Shown: positions 28,115 to 38,814 of the stretch, piece after piece | How the letters are laid out: every line of letters starts with the position of its first letter | Position numbering within the stretch: the first letter of the stretch is position 1 | DNA from: Roseateles sp. XES5 | GTDB lineage: Bacteria > Pseudomonadota > Alphaproteobacteria > Rhizobiales > Rhizobiaceae | Direction: 5' to 3' | Assembly (NCBI RefSeq): GCF_020535545.1 | Contig: NZ_CP084752.1 | Coordinates: forward strand, 620,001 to 684,000 | Length of the DNA stretch: 64,000 nt | Notes under the pieces: model-generated | Told to the model about the DNA's origin: nothing | The model's database searches: none | The model's input: the letters and a program-made list of their open reading frames with translations, nothing else | Program-made: the position numbers and the translations under genes

Positions 28115-28924
28115 ATGCAGAAGGACCGCATCGTCGTCGCGCCGGAACTGGCCGGCATCGAGCGCATCGAGGCGCGCTTCCGTGGCAAGGGCTTCGAGCC
28201 GCACCGGCACGACACCTATGCGCTGGGCGTCACGATGGCCGGCATCCAGACCTTCCGCTACCGGGGCGCGGCCCGTTTCAGCCTGCCCGGCAACGTCATC
28301 GCGCTGCATCCCGACGAATTGCACGACGGCGGCGCGGGCACCGACGCCGGCCTCACCTACCGGATGATCTATATTCCGCCGGAACGCTTCCTGCCGGCAA
28401 CGGCCGAGCGGGGGCGGACGCTGCCCTTCGTCGCCCCCGTCATCGACGATCCGCGCCTTGCCGGCCTTCTGCTCGAGGCGATCGGCAGCATGGACGAGAC
28501 GATCGAGCCGCTGAAGCTCGACGAGACGATGGCGGAGATCGCCGCCGCCCTCATCGACCATGCCGGTGCGCCGAAGGCCCGGCCCGGACGGCTCGCCCGC
28601 CCCGAGGTTCTGAGGGCCTGCGATTTCCTGCGGGAAAATCTCTCCCACCAGGTCGGCTCGGCGGAGCTCGAGGCGGTGACGGGCCTCGACCGTTTCGCGC
28701 TCGCCCGGCAGTTCCGCCAATTGCTCGGCACGAGCCCGCACCGCTACCTCGTCATGCGCCGGCTGGAGCGGGCGAAGGCGCTGATCGCGGCCGGCGACAG
28801 CATCGCCGAGGCCGCCTTCGCCAGCGGCTTTGCCGACCAGGCGCATCTCAACCGTCACTTCAAGAAGGCGCTCGGCATGACGCCGGGGCGCTTCGCGGCG
28901 CTGGCCGGCGCAAACGCGGCCTGA
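28115..28924 (+). CDS. AraC-family regulator
   Basis: About 269 residues with an N-terminal cupin-like domain (FEPHRHDTYALGVTMAGIQ) and a C-terminal double helix-turn-helix (LAFAS-type: AEAAFASGFADQAHLNRHFKKALGMTPG). The start at ATG 28115 is preferred because homology-like sequence begins at DRIVVAPELAGIER; the frame is open upstream to an ATG at 28025 that overlaps the start of the divergent DUF2000 gene. It probably activates that gene in response to a small ligand bound by the cupin domain. Confidence 0.88.
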   Translation: MQKDRIVVAPELAGIERIEARFRGKGFEPHRHDTYALGVTMAGIQTFRYRGAARFSLPGNVIALHPDELHDGGAGTDAGLTYRMIYIPPERFLPATAERGRTLPFVAPVIDDPRLAGLLLEAIGSMDETIEPLKLDETMAEIAAALIDHAGAPKARPGRLARPEVLRACDFLRENLSHQVGSAELEAVTGLDRFALARQFRQLLGTSPHRYLVMRRLERAKALIAAGDSIAEAAFASGFADQAHLNRHFKKALGMTPGRFAALAGANAA

Positions 28925-28999
28925 TCCCCGCCGTCGCGAAAGCGAGACTTGCCCTGCCCTTTTTCGCGTCGGGAATACGGTGCGGCGGGGCGGAGCGCT

Positions 29000-29599
29000 C
29001 TACCGCGGATCGACCAGTTGCAGGATGAGTTGGTGCACGTTGCCGCCGTCGCTGAGTTCGATCTGGTCGAAATCGCGGCTGCGGGCGCGCTGGGCGTCCG
29101 AGAGTTCGCCAAGGCGGGTCTGGAGCTGCGGGCGGATCTTCTGGCACTTCGGATCGTTCTCGACCCGCATGCCGACGCTCATCGCCTCGATCTGCTTCAC
29201 CATGTCCTTGATGAAATCGCCATGCAGCTTCTCATGGGCGGTGACCCCGGCGATGAAGGTGTCCCAGCGGCCCTTCAGCGGCCCGGAGAGCTTGGATTTC
29301 AGCCTGGGCAAGGTGTAGGTGATGACGAGCTTCGGCCTGTTGACCGTGATGACGCAGGCATTGCCGACGCGCTCGTATTTACGTGTCCAGGTCAGCTTGA
29401 AGCCGGTATGGGCGATGACGCGGGCGATGCCGAGCTTCGGTCCGTGCTCGCCGATCGACTGGTAGATTTCAAGGCCGGTCGATCCCGTAACCGCATAGGG
29501 CTCCACCCGCTCGACCGCCTGCCAGTCCTGCGCGGCAGCGCCCCTGTCCAGGCAAAGCGTGGAAAGCAGGAGAGCGGCGAGGAAGGCAGCGGTCCGCAT
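29000..29599 (-). CDS. Exported DUF922 putative zinc protease
   Basis: The 199-residue protein has a signal peptide (MRTAAFLAALLLSTLCLDRG, then AAA cleavage) and a DUF922 domain. The motif AHEKLHGDF supplies an HExxH zinc site, so it is a predicted periplasmic metalloprotease. Its target is unknown. It starts 8 bases after the ppx stop on the same strand, so it is expressed with polyphosphate genes, but no functional link is known. Confidence 0.82.
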   Translation of the reverse strand: MRTAAFLAALLLSTLCLDRGAAAQDWQAVERVEPYAVTGSTGLEIYQSIGEHGPKLGIARVIAHTGFKLTWTRKYERVGNACVITVNRPKLVITYTLPRLKSKLSGPLKGRWDTFIAGVTAHEKLHGDFIKDMVKQIEAMSVGMRVENDPKCQKIRPQLQTRLGELSDAQRARSRDFDQIELSDGGNVHQLILQLVDPR

Positions 29600-29607
29600 G
29601 GCGCGCC

Positions 29608-31128
29608 TCACAGATACTTGAAGGCGAGCTTCTTGCCGGTCAGCTTGGCAAGCTGCTGCAGGCGGCCGTCGAGCCGTTCGCCGCCAAGCTCGGCATAGTC
29701 GGCGGGCACGACCAGTTCGAGATCGACATCTGATTGCGACGACTTGCGGAAGGCGACATGCGGCACGACGCCCGGCATGGAGGCCGAGAAGAGATAGGCG
29801 ACGCGCAGCAGCCCGCCGAGCAGCTTTGCCAGTTCGCGCATGCGCGGCGGGGCGATGCCGGCGAGCGAACTGCTGACCGCGTCGTCGTTGAGGCCCTCGA
29901 AACGATAGTAATTGGCAAGCGCGATGAAGGCGCGGCCCGGATGGGTGATGCCGATGAAGGTGCCGTGCGCGATAAGGTTCAGCGCCTGCAGGCCGCGGTA
30001 ATCGGGATGGGCGCGCCAGGAAATATCGGCCAGGAGGCAGGCCGTCTCGCGGTAGCGGGCTTCCTCCGGCGTTTCGGTCACGCCGAAAAGCGGCATCATG
30101 CGGCCGGTCCATTCGGCAAGCTCGCGGGCATGTTCGGGCGAGCGGGCGCGCAGGATGGCAAGCTCCCCGGCGGCGGCGAGCAGCGGATCGCGCGCCTTCT
30201 CCCGGTCGGGCAGCAGCGAATAGAGATAGCCTTCGCGCACGCCCTGGGCGGAGAAGAAGACCCGCGAGGGCTTCATGATGGCGATGGTTTCCTGCAGCGC
30301 CACCGCGCCGAAGGGCAAGAGGTTGCGCCGGTTCTTGGAAATCGCCGAATAGGCCGGATCCTTCTGGTCCTTGGCCGTGACGATATCCGTCAGGAAATCC
30401 ATGGCGTCGGAAAAGCCGAGCTCGTAACCCTGGATCATGTGCAGGGGGTAGTTCTGCACCTCCATGTGCAGGGCGCCGATGGCGCGCCAGGTGCCGCCGA
30501 CCGCGTAGAAGGCGCGGCCCGTGCCGTTCTTCAGGAGGTTGGCGGTGCGCAGGTACTTCCGCGCCACGATGCGGGCCTGGGCGGTCGAACCGCCCGAGGC
30601 TTCCGACAGGCGGATGCCGCCGAGCGGCAGGGTGATGCCCTTGCCGACATGGACGCCGGCGACATCGATCAGTTCCAGCGAGCCGCCGCCGAGATCGCCG
30701 ACGATGCCGTCGGTATCGGCAAAGCCGCTGACGATGCCGAGGGCGGAGAAATAGGCTTCCTCCTCGCCCGTCAGCACGCGCACCTTCTGGCCGAGGATCA
30801 TCTCGGCCCGGTGGATGAAATCGGGGCCGTTTTCCGCCTCGCGCGCGGCGGCGGTCGCCAGCGCGAACATGGTGGAGGCGCGGGCCTGCACGGAAAGGGC
30901 CTTGAAACGGTGAAGGGCGGCCAGCGCGCGGTCGACGCTCGCCTCGTCCATGCGGCCGGTCTTGGCAAGGCCCTTGCCGAGGCCGCACATGACCTTCTCG
31001 TTGAACAGCATGGCGGGCGACCGGCTCATGCCTTCGTAGATGACGAGGCGAATCGAGTTGGAACCGATATCCACGACCGACACCGGGGCAATTCCAGGCA
31101 AACGCCCCTGGGCTTCAGATTCGACCAT
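29608..31128 (-). CDS. ppx: Exopolyphosphatase
   Basis: The 506-residue protein has the ASKHA-type phosphate loops of Ppx/GppA: VVDIGSNSIRLVIYE, GEEEAYFSALGI and VGDLGGGSLELIDV. The extra C-terminal HD-like domain (about residues 310-506) is normal for rhizobial Ppx. It removes terminal phosphate from polyphosphate in the cytoplasm. It lies 11 bases behind ppk, its antagonist, in the same unit. Confidence 0.94.
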   Translation of the reverse strand: MVESEAQGRLPGIAPVSVVDIGSNSIRLVIYEGMSRSPAMLFNEKVMCGLGKGLAKTGRMDEASVDRALAALHRFKALSVQARASTMFALATAAAREAENGPDFIHRAEMILGQKVRVLTGEEEAYFSALGIVSGFADTDGIVGDLGGGSLELIDVAGVHVGKGITLPLGGIRLSEASGGSTAQARIVARKYLRTANLLKNGTGRAFYAVGGTWRAIGALHMEVQNYPLHMIQGYELGFSDAMDFLTDIVTAKDQKDPAYSAISKNRRNLLPFGAVALQETIAIMKPSRVFFSAQGVREGYLYSLLPDREKARDPLLAAAGELAILRARSPEHARELAEWTGRMMPLFGVTETPEEARYRETACLLADISWRAHPDYRGLQALNLIAHGTFIGITHPGRAFIALANYYRFEGLNDDAVSSSLAGIAPPRMRELAKLLGGLLRVAYLFSASMPGVVPHVAFRKSSQSDVDLELVVPADYAELGGERLDGRLQQLAKLTGKKLAFKYL

Positions 31129-31139
31129 GAATATCCAGT

Positions 31140-33353
31140 TTACTTCTTCCGGCGGCCTTGCCAGCCCGCGATCGCCTTCGGTGTGCTGGACTTCAGGGCC
31201 TCGCCCCGGCCGGACAGGCTGGGATTGGTCATGAAGTAGTGCTGAGCGTTGAACGGCTCGGCGCCGGCCTGCACTTCCATGCGCCGCGACGTCCCGTCCG
31301 CAAGAATCTCGTAGCTCTGCTGGTTATCGATGAGATTGCCCAGCATGATCTGCGAAAGAACCTGCTCATGCACCGTCCGGTTGATCAGAGGCACAAGTGT
31401 CTCGACTCGCCGGTCCAGATTGCGCGGCATCATGTCCGCGGAGCCTATATAGACCAGCGCCTTGTCCGAGGGAAGACCGTGGCCATTGCCGAAGCAGAAG
31501 ATGCGGGAATGCTCGAGGAAGCGGCCGACGATGGATTTGACGCGGATGTTTTCCGACAGTCCCGGCACCTGCGGACGCAGGCAGCAGATGCCGCGCACCA
31601 CGAGATCGACCTCCACGCCCGCCTGGCTCGCCCGGTAGAGCGCGTCGATGATGTCGGGGTCGACCAGCGAGTTCATCTTCATCCAGATCGCCGCCGGCGC
31701 GCCGTTCTTGGCATGCGCGATCTCCTCGTCGATGTGACGCAGGATGCGCGGGCGCAGCGTATAGGGCGAGAAGGCGAGCTTCATGCCGGCCTCCGGCTCG
31801 CCATAGCCGGTGATGAAGTTGAAGATGTTCGCCATGTCGCTGGCGATGGTCGGGTTGCAGGTGAAGAAGGAAAGGTCCGTGTAGATCTTCGCCGTGATCG
31901 GGTGGTAGTTGCCGGTGCCGAGGTGGCAATAGGTACGAAGCTTGCCCTCCTCGCGGCGCACCACCATCGACATCTTGGCGTGGGTCTTCAGTTCGATGAA
32001 GCCGAAGACGACCTGCACGCCGGCCCGTTCGAGGTCGCGCGCCCAGCGGATGTTGGCTTCCTCGTCGAAGCGGGCCTTCAGCTCGACCAGCGCCGTCACC
32101 GACTTGCCGGCCTCGGCCGCGTCGATCAGCGCGCGCACGATGGGGCTGTCGTTGGAAGTGCGGTAGAGCGTCTGCTTTATCGCCAGAACGTCAGGATCGC
32201 GCGCAGCCTGGAGAAGGAACTGGACCACCACGTCGAAGCTTTCGTAGGGGTGGTGGACGACCATGTCCTTTTCGCGGATGGCGGCGAGGCAGTCTCCGGC
32301 ATGTTCGCGGACGCGCTCGGGAAATCGGGCATTGTAGGGCTCGAACCGCAGGTCGTCGCGCGGCGCCTTGGCGATCTCCGACAGCGTGTTGAGGGCGAGC
32401 AGGCCCGGCAGGACGGCGACGCGGTTGTCCGGCACGCCGAGTTCGCCGACGACGAAGCGGCGCAGCGATTCCGGCATTTCCGAGTCGGTCTCGATGCGGA
32501 TCACCGAGCCGCGGCGGCGGCGCTTCAGCGCCGTCTCGAAGAAGCGCACGAGGTCTTCGGCCTCTTCCTCCACTTCAATATCGCTGTCTCGGATGATGCG
32601 GAACGTGCCCGAGCCGCGCACGATATAGCCGGGGAAGAGTTTTCCGATGAAGAGGCCGACGGCGTCTTCCAGCGTGATGTAGCGGATGGCGCCCTTGGCG
32701 TCCGGCAGACGGATGAAGCGGTCGAGCGCGACCGGCAGGCGCAGGAGCGCCGTCATCGGCTCCTTGCCCATCGTGCTTTCGAGCTGCAGGCCGATGGAGA
32801 AGCCGAGATTGGGGATGAAGGGGAACGGATGGGCCGGGTCGATGGAGAGCGGCGTCAGCACCGGGAAGATCGACTGGATGAATTCCTGCTGCAGCCAGAC
32901 CTTGTCGTCGCTGGACAGCGCCGTCGGGCGGACGATGAGGATGTCTTCCTTGGCGAGATACTGCTGGAGCACGGCGAGCGAAGCCTGCTGCTCCATCTGG
33001 AGATTGTCGATCTCCTTGAGGATGTCGTCGAGCTGTTCGGCCGAGGTCTTGCCGTCGGGGCTGCGGATGCCGACGCCCTGGCGCACCTGGCCCTCGAGGC
33101 CCGCGACGCGCACCATGAAGAACTCGTCGAGATTGGCCGCCGAGATCGACAGGAAGCGGATGCGCTCAAGCAGCGGATGAGCCGTGTTCAGCGTTTCCTC
33201 GAGGACGCGGCGGTTGAACTGGAGCCAGGAGAATTCGCGGTTGATGAAGCGCGTGGGGCTGGCCATCAGCGCCTCGACATCGACGGATGCGCCTTCCGGC
33301 ACGACGGCCTCGACCGGCTTTTCCTGAGACATGTCGGATGTCACTGTATCCAT
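31140..33353 (-). CDS. ppk: Polyphosphate kinase 1
   Basis: The 737-residue protein shows all Ppk1 features: [18 protein letters not shown] at the start, [16 protein letters not shown] and [18 protein letters not shown], whose His458 corresponds to the phosphorylated His435 of E. coli. It makes polyphosphate from ATP at the inner membrane. I start at ATG 33353 (MDTVTSD); the frame is open further upstream but that extension overlaps a repeat and the hdaA region and is not homologous. ATG 33332 is an alternative. Ppk, ppx and a DUF922 gene form one unit. Confidence 0.95.
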   Translation of the reverse strand: MDTVTSDMSQEKPVEAVVPEGASVDVEALMASPTRFINREFSWLQFNRRVLEETLNTAHPLLERIRFLSISAANLDEFFMVRVAGLEGQVRQGVGIRSPDGKTSAEQLDDILKEIDNLQMEQQASLAVLQQYLAKEDILIVRPTALSSDDKVWLQQEFIQSIFPVLTPLSIDPAHPFPFIPNLGFSIGLQLESTMGKEPMTALLRLPVALDRFIRLPDAKGAIRYITLEDAVGLFIGKLFPGYIVRGSGTFRIIRDSDIEVEEEAEDLVRFFETALKRRRRGSVIRIETDSEMPESLRRFVVGELGVPDNRVAVLPGLLALNTLSEIAKAPRDDLRFEPYNARFPERVREHAGDCLAAIREKDMVVHHPYESFDVVVQFLLQAARDPDVLAIKQTLYRTSNDSPIVRALIDAAEAGKSVTALVELKARFDEEANIRWARDLERAGVQVVFGFIELKTHAKMSMVVRREEGKLRTYCHLGTGNYHPITAKIYTDLSFFTCNPTIASDMANIFNFITGYGEPEAGMKLAFSPYTLRPRILRHIDEEIAHAKNGAPAAIWMKMNSLVDPDIIDALYRASQAGVEVDLVVRGICCLRPQVPGLSENIRVKSIVGRFLEHSRIFCFGNGHGLPSDKALVYIGSADMMPRNLDRRVETLVPLINRTVHEQVLSQIMLGNLIDNQQSYEILADGTSRRMEVQAGAEPFNAQHYFMTNPSLSGRGEALKSSTPKAIAGWQGRRKK

Positions 33354-33478
33354 TGAAGTTCCGCCCCAGCTTGCCGCGCTCGATTTCTGCTTATCCGCGA
33401 AGCGCTTAGCGCAGTTTGACGACAGAACTGTGACAGTCAATCCGGGCGGGTGGAAATCGGCGCGGAAAGGCCCGTTCC

Positions 33479-33550
33479 GAGAGCATGTCAGGTTCGGATT
33501 GAACCAGACATTCGTCTTTTCGGGAAAACCGGTTCCCACTTTTGCCTGAC
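33479..33550. repeat. Dispersed intergenic repeat, copy A
   Basis: The stretch from GAGAGCATGTCAGGTTCGGA through GGGAAAACCGGTTCCCACTT to CCTGAC recurs in opposite orientation at 45912-45991. It contains internal inverted repeats (AGGTTC-GAACC, AAAACCGGTT). It fills most of the gap between ppk and hdaA. Confidence 0.75.
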
Positions 33551-33555
33551 AAACT

Positions 33556-34251
33556 CTAGTCGGCGAAATCCCCGCCACCGACCATTTCGCCCAGCACTTC
33601 CTGCGCCAGCGCGCGGGTGATGCGGCTGCCGCGGGCGAGCGCCAGCCGGTCGAGCCGTTCCACCAGCGTCTGCGCGGCCTCCAGCGAACGCTCCATGCGC
33701 GCGACGATATAGGCGACGAGCTTGTCGTCGACGAAGAGCTGGCGGTCGGCGAAGAGCTTGACGATGACCTGCGAGAGCAGTTCGTCGTCGGGCTCGCCGA
33801 TCTCCACCACGGTTGCGGCCTTGAGGCGTGAGCGCAGGTCCGGCAGCTCGACCGGCCAGGACATCGGCCAGAGTCTCGAGGTGATGAGCAGCGTGTGGCC
33901 GTGCTGGCGCACATTGTTGATGATGTGGAACAGCGTGCGGTCGTCGAAGCCGGCGCGGTCGGCATCCTCGATGAGCACGGGGCCGCGCTCGGCCGCCTCT
34001 TCCGCGCCGTTCTCCGCCTTCGCCTCGATAAGATCAGCGCCGACCTTCTCGCGCCAGATGGCGGCGAGGTGCGACTTGCCCGAGCCGACGGGGCCGGCGA
34101 TGACGACCACGGGCGACGGCCAGTGCGGCCAGGCGTCGATCATCGCCACGGCCGCGTCGACGGGTTCGGCGATCAGAAGATCGTCGCGCCCCGTCGCGGG
34201 GTCGTGCCCGAAGGCCAGCGGCAACTGTTCGGCGGTCTTGCGCGAAGTCAT
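33556..34251 (-). CDS. hdaA: HdaA, DnaA-related regulator of replication initiation
   Basis: The 231-residue protein starts [24 protein letters not shown] is a sliding-clamp binding motif, as in Hda/HdaA. A degenerate AAA+ domain follows with Walker [10 protein letters not shown] and [16 protein letters not shown]. HdaA with the DNA clamp promotes ATP hydrolysis by DnaA to prevent re-initiation. The ATG at 34251 places the clamp motif at the N-terminus. It follows the AI-2E-type permease gene by 23 bases, and the order permease-hdaA-ppk-ppx beside purMN is a conserved rhizobial arrangement as far as I recall. Confidence 0.9.
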   Translation of the reverse strand: MTSRKTAEQLPLAFGHDPATGRDDLLIAEPVDAAVAMIDAWPHWPSPVVVIAGPVGSGKSHLAAIWREKVGADLIEAKAENGAEEAAERGPVLIEDADRAGFDDRTLFHIINNVRQHGHTLLITSRLWPMSWPVELPDLRSRLKAATVVEIGEPDDELLSQVIVKLFADRQLFVDDKLVAYIVARMERSLEAAQTLVERLDRLALARGSRITRALAQEVLGEMVGGGDFAD

Positions 34252-34274
34252 CGGTCTACTCGGATACGCTTGTC

Positions 34275-35396
34275 TCACTCGCCGTCCGGCGCGTTCTCTT
34301 CCAGGAGAACGGGCTTGCTGCGGCCATAGTAGAGGTCGCTGTCAAGGTAACGGCTGAGGCCGAAGCGGACAAGCACGCCCACCGCGGCGGCGGCCGGCAC
34401 CGCGATCATCAGGCCGACGAAGCCGAACAGCGCGCCGAAGGCGACGAGCGCGAACATCAGCCAGACGGGGTGCAGGCCGACGCGCTTGCCGACCAGCTTC
34501 GGCTGCAGGATGTTGCCCTCGACGAACTGGCCGGCGAAGAAGATCGCGGCGATGAGCGCGATCATCCAGTATTCCGGCCAGAACTGCACGATGGCGACGC
34601 CGATCGACAGGACGAGGCCGACCAGCGAGCCGACATAGGGAATGAAGCCGATGATGCCGGCGAAGAGGCCGATCAGCAGGCCGAAATTGAGCCCCGCGAA
34701 CGAAAGCGCGATGCCGTAGAACAGGCCGAGAATGATGCAGATGGAGCCCTGCCCGCGCACAAAGCCGGCAATGGCGGCGTCGATCTCGGAGGCGATCTGG
34801 CGCACATTCGCCACGTGGTCGCGGGGCACCCAGCTATCCACCTTGGCGATCATGCGGTCCCAGTCGAGCAGGAGGTAGAAGGCGACGACAGGGGTGACGA
34901 CCAGCAGCGAGACGATGTTCACCAGCGCCATGCCGGAGTTCCAGAGCTGCTTGAACACCGTGCCGAGGAAACCCGCGCCTTCGGCGAGGATGGAGGAGAA
35001 GCTCTGCTTGATCGTGCCCATCTGGCTGCTGATCCAGCCGGGCAGGAGATTGGGATTGAAATTGGCGACCAGTTCCTGAAGCTGGGTGACGTAGCCCGGC
35101 AGCTTTTCGAGGAAATCGGCCGCCTGGGTCGCCAGCAGCGGGATGACGATCATCAGCGACAGCGCGAAGAGCACGACGAAGGTGACGAGGATCACCACCG
35201 TCGCCATCATGCGCGACAGGCCGACGCGCTCCAGCCGGTCGGCGACCGGATCGAGGAAATAGGCGAGCGCCATGCCGGCGATGAACGGCAGCAGGATATC
35301 GGAGAAGACGAGCAGGAAGAGCACGAAGGAGACGAGCGCGATGACCCAGAAGATCACCTGTCGCTTCAACCCCGCGCCGCTGATATGCGCTGCCAT
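34275..35396 (-). CDS. AI-2E/PerM-family membrane protein
   Basis: The 373-residue protein has about seven to eight membrane helices and motifs of the AI-2E family: FSDILLPFIAGMALAYFLDPVADRLER, IGFIPYVGSLVGLVLS and GNILQPKLVGKRVGLHPVWL. Members include TqsA, an exporter of autoinducer-2, and sodium/proton antiporters; the role here is unknown. The ATG at 35396 is chosen since upstream in-frame sequence is not homologous. It heads the unit that includes hdaA and is divergent from purM. Confidence 0.88.
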   Translation of the reverse strand: MAAHISGAGLKRQVIFWVIALVSFVLFLLVFSDILLPFIAGMALAYFLDPVADRLERVGLSRMMATVVILVTFVVLFALSLMIVIPLLATQAADFLEKLPGYVTQLQELVANFNPNLLPGWISSQMGTIKQSFSSILAEGAGFLGTVFKQLWNSGMALVNIVSLLVVTPVVAFYLLLDWDRMIAKVDSWVPRDHVANVRQIASEIDAAIAGFVRGQGSICIILGLFYGIALSFAGLNFGLLIGLFAGIIGFIPYVGSLVGLVLSIGVAIVQFWPEYWMIALIAAIFFAGQFVEGNILQPKLVGKRVGLHPVWLMFALVAFGALFGFVGLMIAVPAAAAVGVLVRFGLSRYLDSDLYYGRSKPVLLEENAPDGE

Positions 35397-35832
35397 CGCG
35401 TTTTTCCCCGTGTTTCGCCGCTGTTTGCAGAGGAGATAGGATGCGCGGCCGAGAAAGGTCAAGGCTCGGCGGAAAAGCAGGCGGCATGGTTTTGCGTTCA
35501 AAAGGCCCCTCACCCGGCCGGCCGCCCCCTCTTCTCCCCGGTGGAACGGGGGAAACCTGCCGCGTCGTTTTCCCCCATTTCCACATGCGGTCCACGCGTG
35601 CGCCGGGCGCGTCCGCACGCGCATCACTGGGTAAATCGGTGAAAAAATCCCGGATTTCCCGGCATCGCGCTTGCACTTATCCCCCCGCCATGCCAATCGG
35701 GCGCGAACAGTGCAGAGCAGCCGGGCTCACCCATGTTCGCGTCCTCTGTCCTGCCTATTTGTTTTGCCGCATTTGTGCGACGGCAGGCGCGACCGCCTGC
35801 CTGCAAAATGCTCCAGCGCCGGAGACGAGAGC
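35397..35832. other. Divergent intergenic region between the AI-2E-type gene and purM
   Basis: This 436-base stretch has no gene that I can support. It holds C-rich repeat-like sequence near 35505-35560 and a hairpin just before purM (GGCAGGCG at 35782-35789, CGCCTGCC at 35794-35801). The hairpin could affect purM expression, but no known purine riboswitch pattern is visible. Confidence 0.4.
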
Positions 35833-36906
35833 ATGAGCCAGTCGGAAAAGAACGGTCTGACCTATAGCGATGCGGGCGTCGACATCGACGCGGGCAACCT
35901 GATGGTCGAGAAGATCAAGCCGGCGGTGCGCTCCACCCGCCGCCCGGGCGCCGATGGAGAGATCGGCGGCTTCGGCGGTCTCTTCGACCTCAAGGCCGCG
36001 GGCTTCAAGGATCCGGTGCTCGTAGCGGCCAATGACGGCGTCGGCACCAAGCTGAAGATTGCCATCGACGCGAACCGCCACGACACGGTCGGCATCGACC
36101 TCGTCGCCATGTGCGTCAACGATCTCGTGGTGCAGGGCGCCGAGCCGCTCTTCTTCCTCGACTATTTCGCCACCGGCAAGCTCGATCCCGACCAGGGCGC
36201 GGCCATCGTCGAAGGCATCGCCGAGGGCTGCCGCCAGGCCGGCTGCGCGCTGATCGGCGGCGAGACGGCCGAAATGCCCGGCATGTATTCCCATGGCGAC
36301 TATGACCTTGCAGGCTTTGCCGTGGGCGCGGCCGAACGCGGCCAGCTGCTGCCGGCCGGCGACATCGCCGAAGGCGACGTCATCCTCGGCCTCGCCTCCT
36401 CCGGCGTTCACTCCAACGGCTATTCGCTGGTGCGCAAGATCGTCACGCTCTCGGGCCTTGCCTGGGATGCGCCGGCGCCGTTCGACGCCGCGAAGAGCCT
36501 CGGCGAGGCGCTGCTGACGCCGACGAAGATCTATGTGAAGCCGCTCCTCAAGGCGATCCGCGAGACGGGCGCCATCAAGGCGCTGGCCCATATCACCGGC
36601 GGCGGCTTCCCGGAAAACATTCCGCGCGTGCTGCCGAAGCACCTTGCCGCCGAAATCGACCTCGATGCCGTCAAGGCCCCGGCCGTCTTCTCCTGGCTGG
36701 CCAAGACCGGCGGCGTGGAAGCCAGGGAAATGCTGCGCACCTTCAACTGCGGCGTCGGCATGATCGTCGTCGTTCCCGCCGACAAGGCCGATACGGTTGC
36801 CGCCGCGCTTTCCGCCGAAGGCGAGACCGCCTTCCGCCTCGGCCGCATGGTCGCCCGTGAAGAGGGCGCGGCCGGCACGATCTACAAGGGCACGCTCGCC
36901 CTATGA
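35833..36906 (+). CDS. purM: Phosphoribosylformylglycinamidine cyclo-ligase
   Basis: The 357-residue protein is Pur[58 protein letters not shown] and [16 protein letters not shown]. It makes aminoimidazole ribotide from FGAM with ATP, step five of purine synthesis. GGAGA precedes the ATG. Its stop overlaps the purN start by four bases (ATGA). Confidence 0.97.
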   Translation: MSQSEKNGLTYSDAGVDIDAGNLMVEKIKPAVRSTRRPGADGEIGGFGGLFDLKAAGFKDPVLVAANDGVGTKLKIAIDANRHDTVGIDLVAMCVNDLVVQGAEPLFFLDYFATGKLDPDQGAAIVEGIAEGCRQAGCALIGGETAEMPGMYSHGDYDLAGFAVGAAERGQLLPAGDIAEGDVILGLASSGVHSNGYSLVRKIVTLSGLAWDAPAPFDAAKSLGEALLTPTKIYVKPLLKAIRETGAIKALAHITGGGFPENIPRVLPKHLAAEIDLDAVKAPAVFSWLAKTGGVEAREMLRTFNCGVGMIVVVPADKADTVAAALSAEGETAFRLGRMVAREEGAAGTIYKGTLAL

Positions 36907-37565
36907 CGTCCTCCCGCAAGCGTGTCGTCGCCTTCGTTTCCGGCGGCGGCTCCAACATGCTGGCTCTGGCGAAGGCCGCCGCGGCGCCGGATTTTCCGGC
37001 CGAGATCGTCGCTGTCATCTCCGACAAGGCGGAGGCCGGGGGGCTGGCGAAAGCCGAGGCGCTCGGCATCCCGACCCGCACGTTCCTGCGCAAGGACTAT
37101 GCCAGCAAGGACGCGCATGAGGCGGCGATCCTCGACGCGCTCGATGCGCTCTCGCCCGATCTCATCTGCCTTGCGGGCTATATGCGCCTGCTCTCCGGCG
37201 CCTTCATCGGCCGCCACGAGGGCCGTATCCTCAACATCCACCCGTCCCTGCTGCCGCTCTTCCCCGGCCTGCACACGCATCAGCGCGCCATCGACGCGGG
37301 CATGCGGCTTGCCGGCTGCACGGTGCATTTCGTGACGGAAGGCATGGACGAGGGGCCGGTCATCGTGCAGGCGGCCGTGCCGGTCCTGCCCGGCGACACC
37401 GCCGACGCGCTGGCCGCCCGCGTGCTCACCGTCGAGCACCGGAGCTATCCGCTGGCGCTCCGGCTCGTCGCCGAGGGCAAGGTGCGCATGGAGGGCGGCA
37501 AGGCCGTTATTTCCGGCGACCTGCCGGTGCTGGAAGGCGCGCATCTCATTTCGCCGGCGGCGTAA
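36903..37565 (+). CDS. purN: Phosphoribosylglycinamide formyltransferase
   Basis: The 220-residue protein is Pur[17 protein letters not shown], catalytic [12 protein letters not shown] with Asn and His, and the aspartate in [14 protein letters not shown]. It formylates glycinamide ribotide with 10-formyl-tetrahydrofolate, step three of purine synthesis. It is coupled to purM through the ATGA overlap. A palindromic repeat follows within 100 bases. Confidence 0.97.
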   Translation: MTSSRKRVVAFVSGGGSNMLALAKAAAAPDFPAEIVAVISDKAEAGGLAKAEALGIPTRTFLRKDYASKDAHEAAILDALDALSPDLICLAGYMRLLSGAFIGRHEGRILNIHPSLLPLFPGLHTHQRAIDAGMRLAGCTVHFVTEGMDEGPVIVQAAVPVLPGDTADALAARVLTVEHRSYPLALRLVAEGKVRMEGGKAVISGDLPVLEGAHLISPAA

Positions 37566-37649
37566 GGCCGGACAGGCTGCTTGCGGGGCAAACGGGCCGA
37601 ACGAGCAGCCCGGCGCGCCTTGCCACCTCCCCCTCACCCAACCACCGAC

Positions 37650-37737
37650 GTCATCCTCGGGCTCACCCGAGGATCCATGCCGCGAATTCAGGGCATGCCA
37701 CGTCGTGTGGATCCTCGGGTCGAGCCCGAGGGATGAC
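37650..37737. repeat. Palindromic intergenic repeat
   Basis: GTCATCCTCGGGCTCACCCG and its inverted partner ending GTCGAGCCCGAGGGATGAC lie about 30 bases apart, each arm also internally palindromic. This is a common alphaproteobacterial intergenic repeat. It lies between convergent purN and the L,D-transpeptidase gene and may end both transcripts. Confidence 0.75.
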
Positions 37738-37775
37738 GGAGGAGAGAGGTCGCAGCGTAAAGACGCAACCGCCCG

Positions 37776-38552
37776 TCAGATGACCAGGATCGGCGCCTTG
37801 CCCTTCACGCGGTCGTAGAGATCCATCACATCCTGGTTCAGCATGCGCACGCAGCCCGAGGAGACGGCCTTGCCGATGGATTTCCATTCCGGCGAGCCGT
37901 GCAGACGGTAGAGCGTGTCCTGACCGTTCTGGAAGATATAGAGCGCGCGGGCGCCGAGCGGGTTGTTGAGGCCGCCGGGCATGCCGCCATTGGCGGAGGA
38001 ATATTTCACCAGTTCCGGCTGGCGCTGGACCATTTCGTCCGGCGGCGTCCATTTCGGCCAGGTCTGCTTCCACTGGATGACGCCGCGGCCCGACCAGGCG
38101 AAGCCCTGCCGGCCGATGCCGACGCCATAGCGCATGGCGCGGCCGTTCGGCAGAATGAGATAGAGGAAACGGTTGCCCGTATCGACGATGATCGTGCCCG
38201 GCTTTTCGGCAAAGGGGCTCTCGACCTCCTGCCGGTAGAAGCGCGCGTCGATCTGCTGGTAGGGCACCGCCGGCACCTGGAAGCCGCCGTCGCTGACCGG
38301 GCCGTACATGGCGGCATATTCCGAGGATTCCGGCAAAAGGCCCGAGGGCGGCGTCTGGCCGTAGAGGCCGATCGGCTGCCGGTTGTCGATCTGCTCCGGC
38401 CGCCCTTCCAGCGCGGTGTTGCGGAAATAGGGCCGCGTCTCGTAGCGGAAACGGTCCGTGTCCATCGACGACGTGCAGCCGGCAAGGCCGCTTGCCATGG
38501 CGAGGCCGGAGAACTGGAGGAAACGGCGGCGGGAAAGCGCGGTATCGGTCAT
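37776..38552 (-). CDS. L,D-transpeptidase (YkuD domain), Tat-type lipoprotein signal
   Basis: The 258-residue protein begins with SRRRFLQFSGLAMASGLAGC, a twin-arginine signal with a lipobox, then a YkuD domain with YRLHGSPEW and catalytic Cys234 in SSGCVRML. Such enzymes form 3-3 cross-links in peptidoglycan or attach proteins to it; rhizobia carry many. It probably sits on the periplasmic face of the inner membrane or on the outer membrane. It is a single gene. Confidence 0.93.
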   Translation of the reverse strand: MTDTALSRRRFLQFSGLAMASGLAGCTSSMDTDRFRYETRPYFRNTALEGRPEQIDNRQPIGLYGQTPPSGLLPESSEYAAMYGPVSDGGFQVPAVPYQQIDARFYRQEVESPFAEKPGTIIVDTGNRFLYLILPNGRAMRYGVGIGRQGFAWSGRGVIQWKQTWPKWTPPDEMVQRQPELVKYSSANGGMPGGLNNPLGARALYIFQNGQDTLYRLHGSPEWKSIGKAVSSGCVRMLNQDVMDLYDRVKGKAPILVI

Positions 38553-38814
38553 GGAAGGGTCGGTATCCGGTGAGCGGAAAGGCAGGATGAACGAAAAGGC
38601 TGAATCACTAACAAACGAACGAAAGGCGAATTAGGTCCACAACCCTGCCCTAATTGTGGCAATTGCGGCTGACCTCAGGCTTGCGCGCCGCATTTGCCGG
38701 CGACTGTGGCTTCCCTGCGCCGCTTTGTGAACGCTGTGTCAATCGCCGCGCGAATTGCCGTTTTCGCGCGCGCGGCGTAGGTCGGAGAGACGACAACCCC
38801 ATGGGAGATGTGCG

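Noticed and set aside
33354..33965. N-terminal extension of the ppk frame
   Set aside because: Open only because of high GC; Ser/Arg-rich without Ppk similarity, and it crosses a repeat and hdaA.
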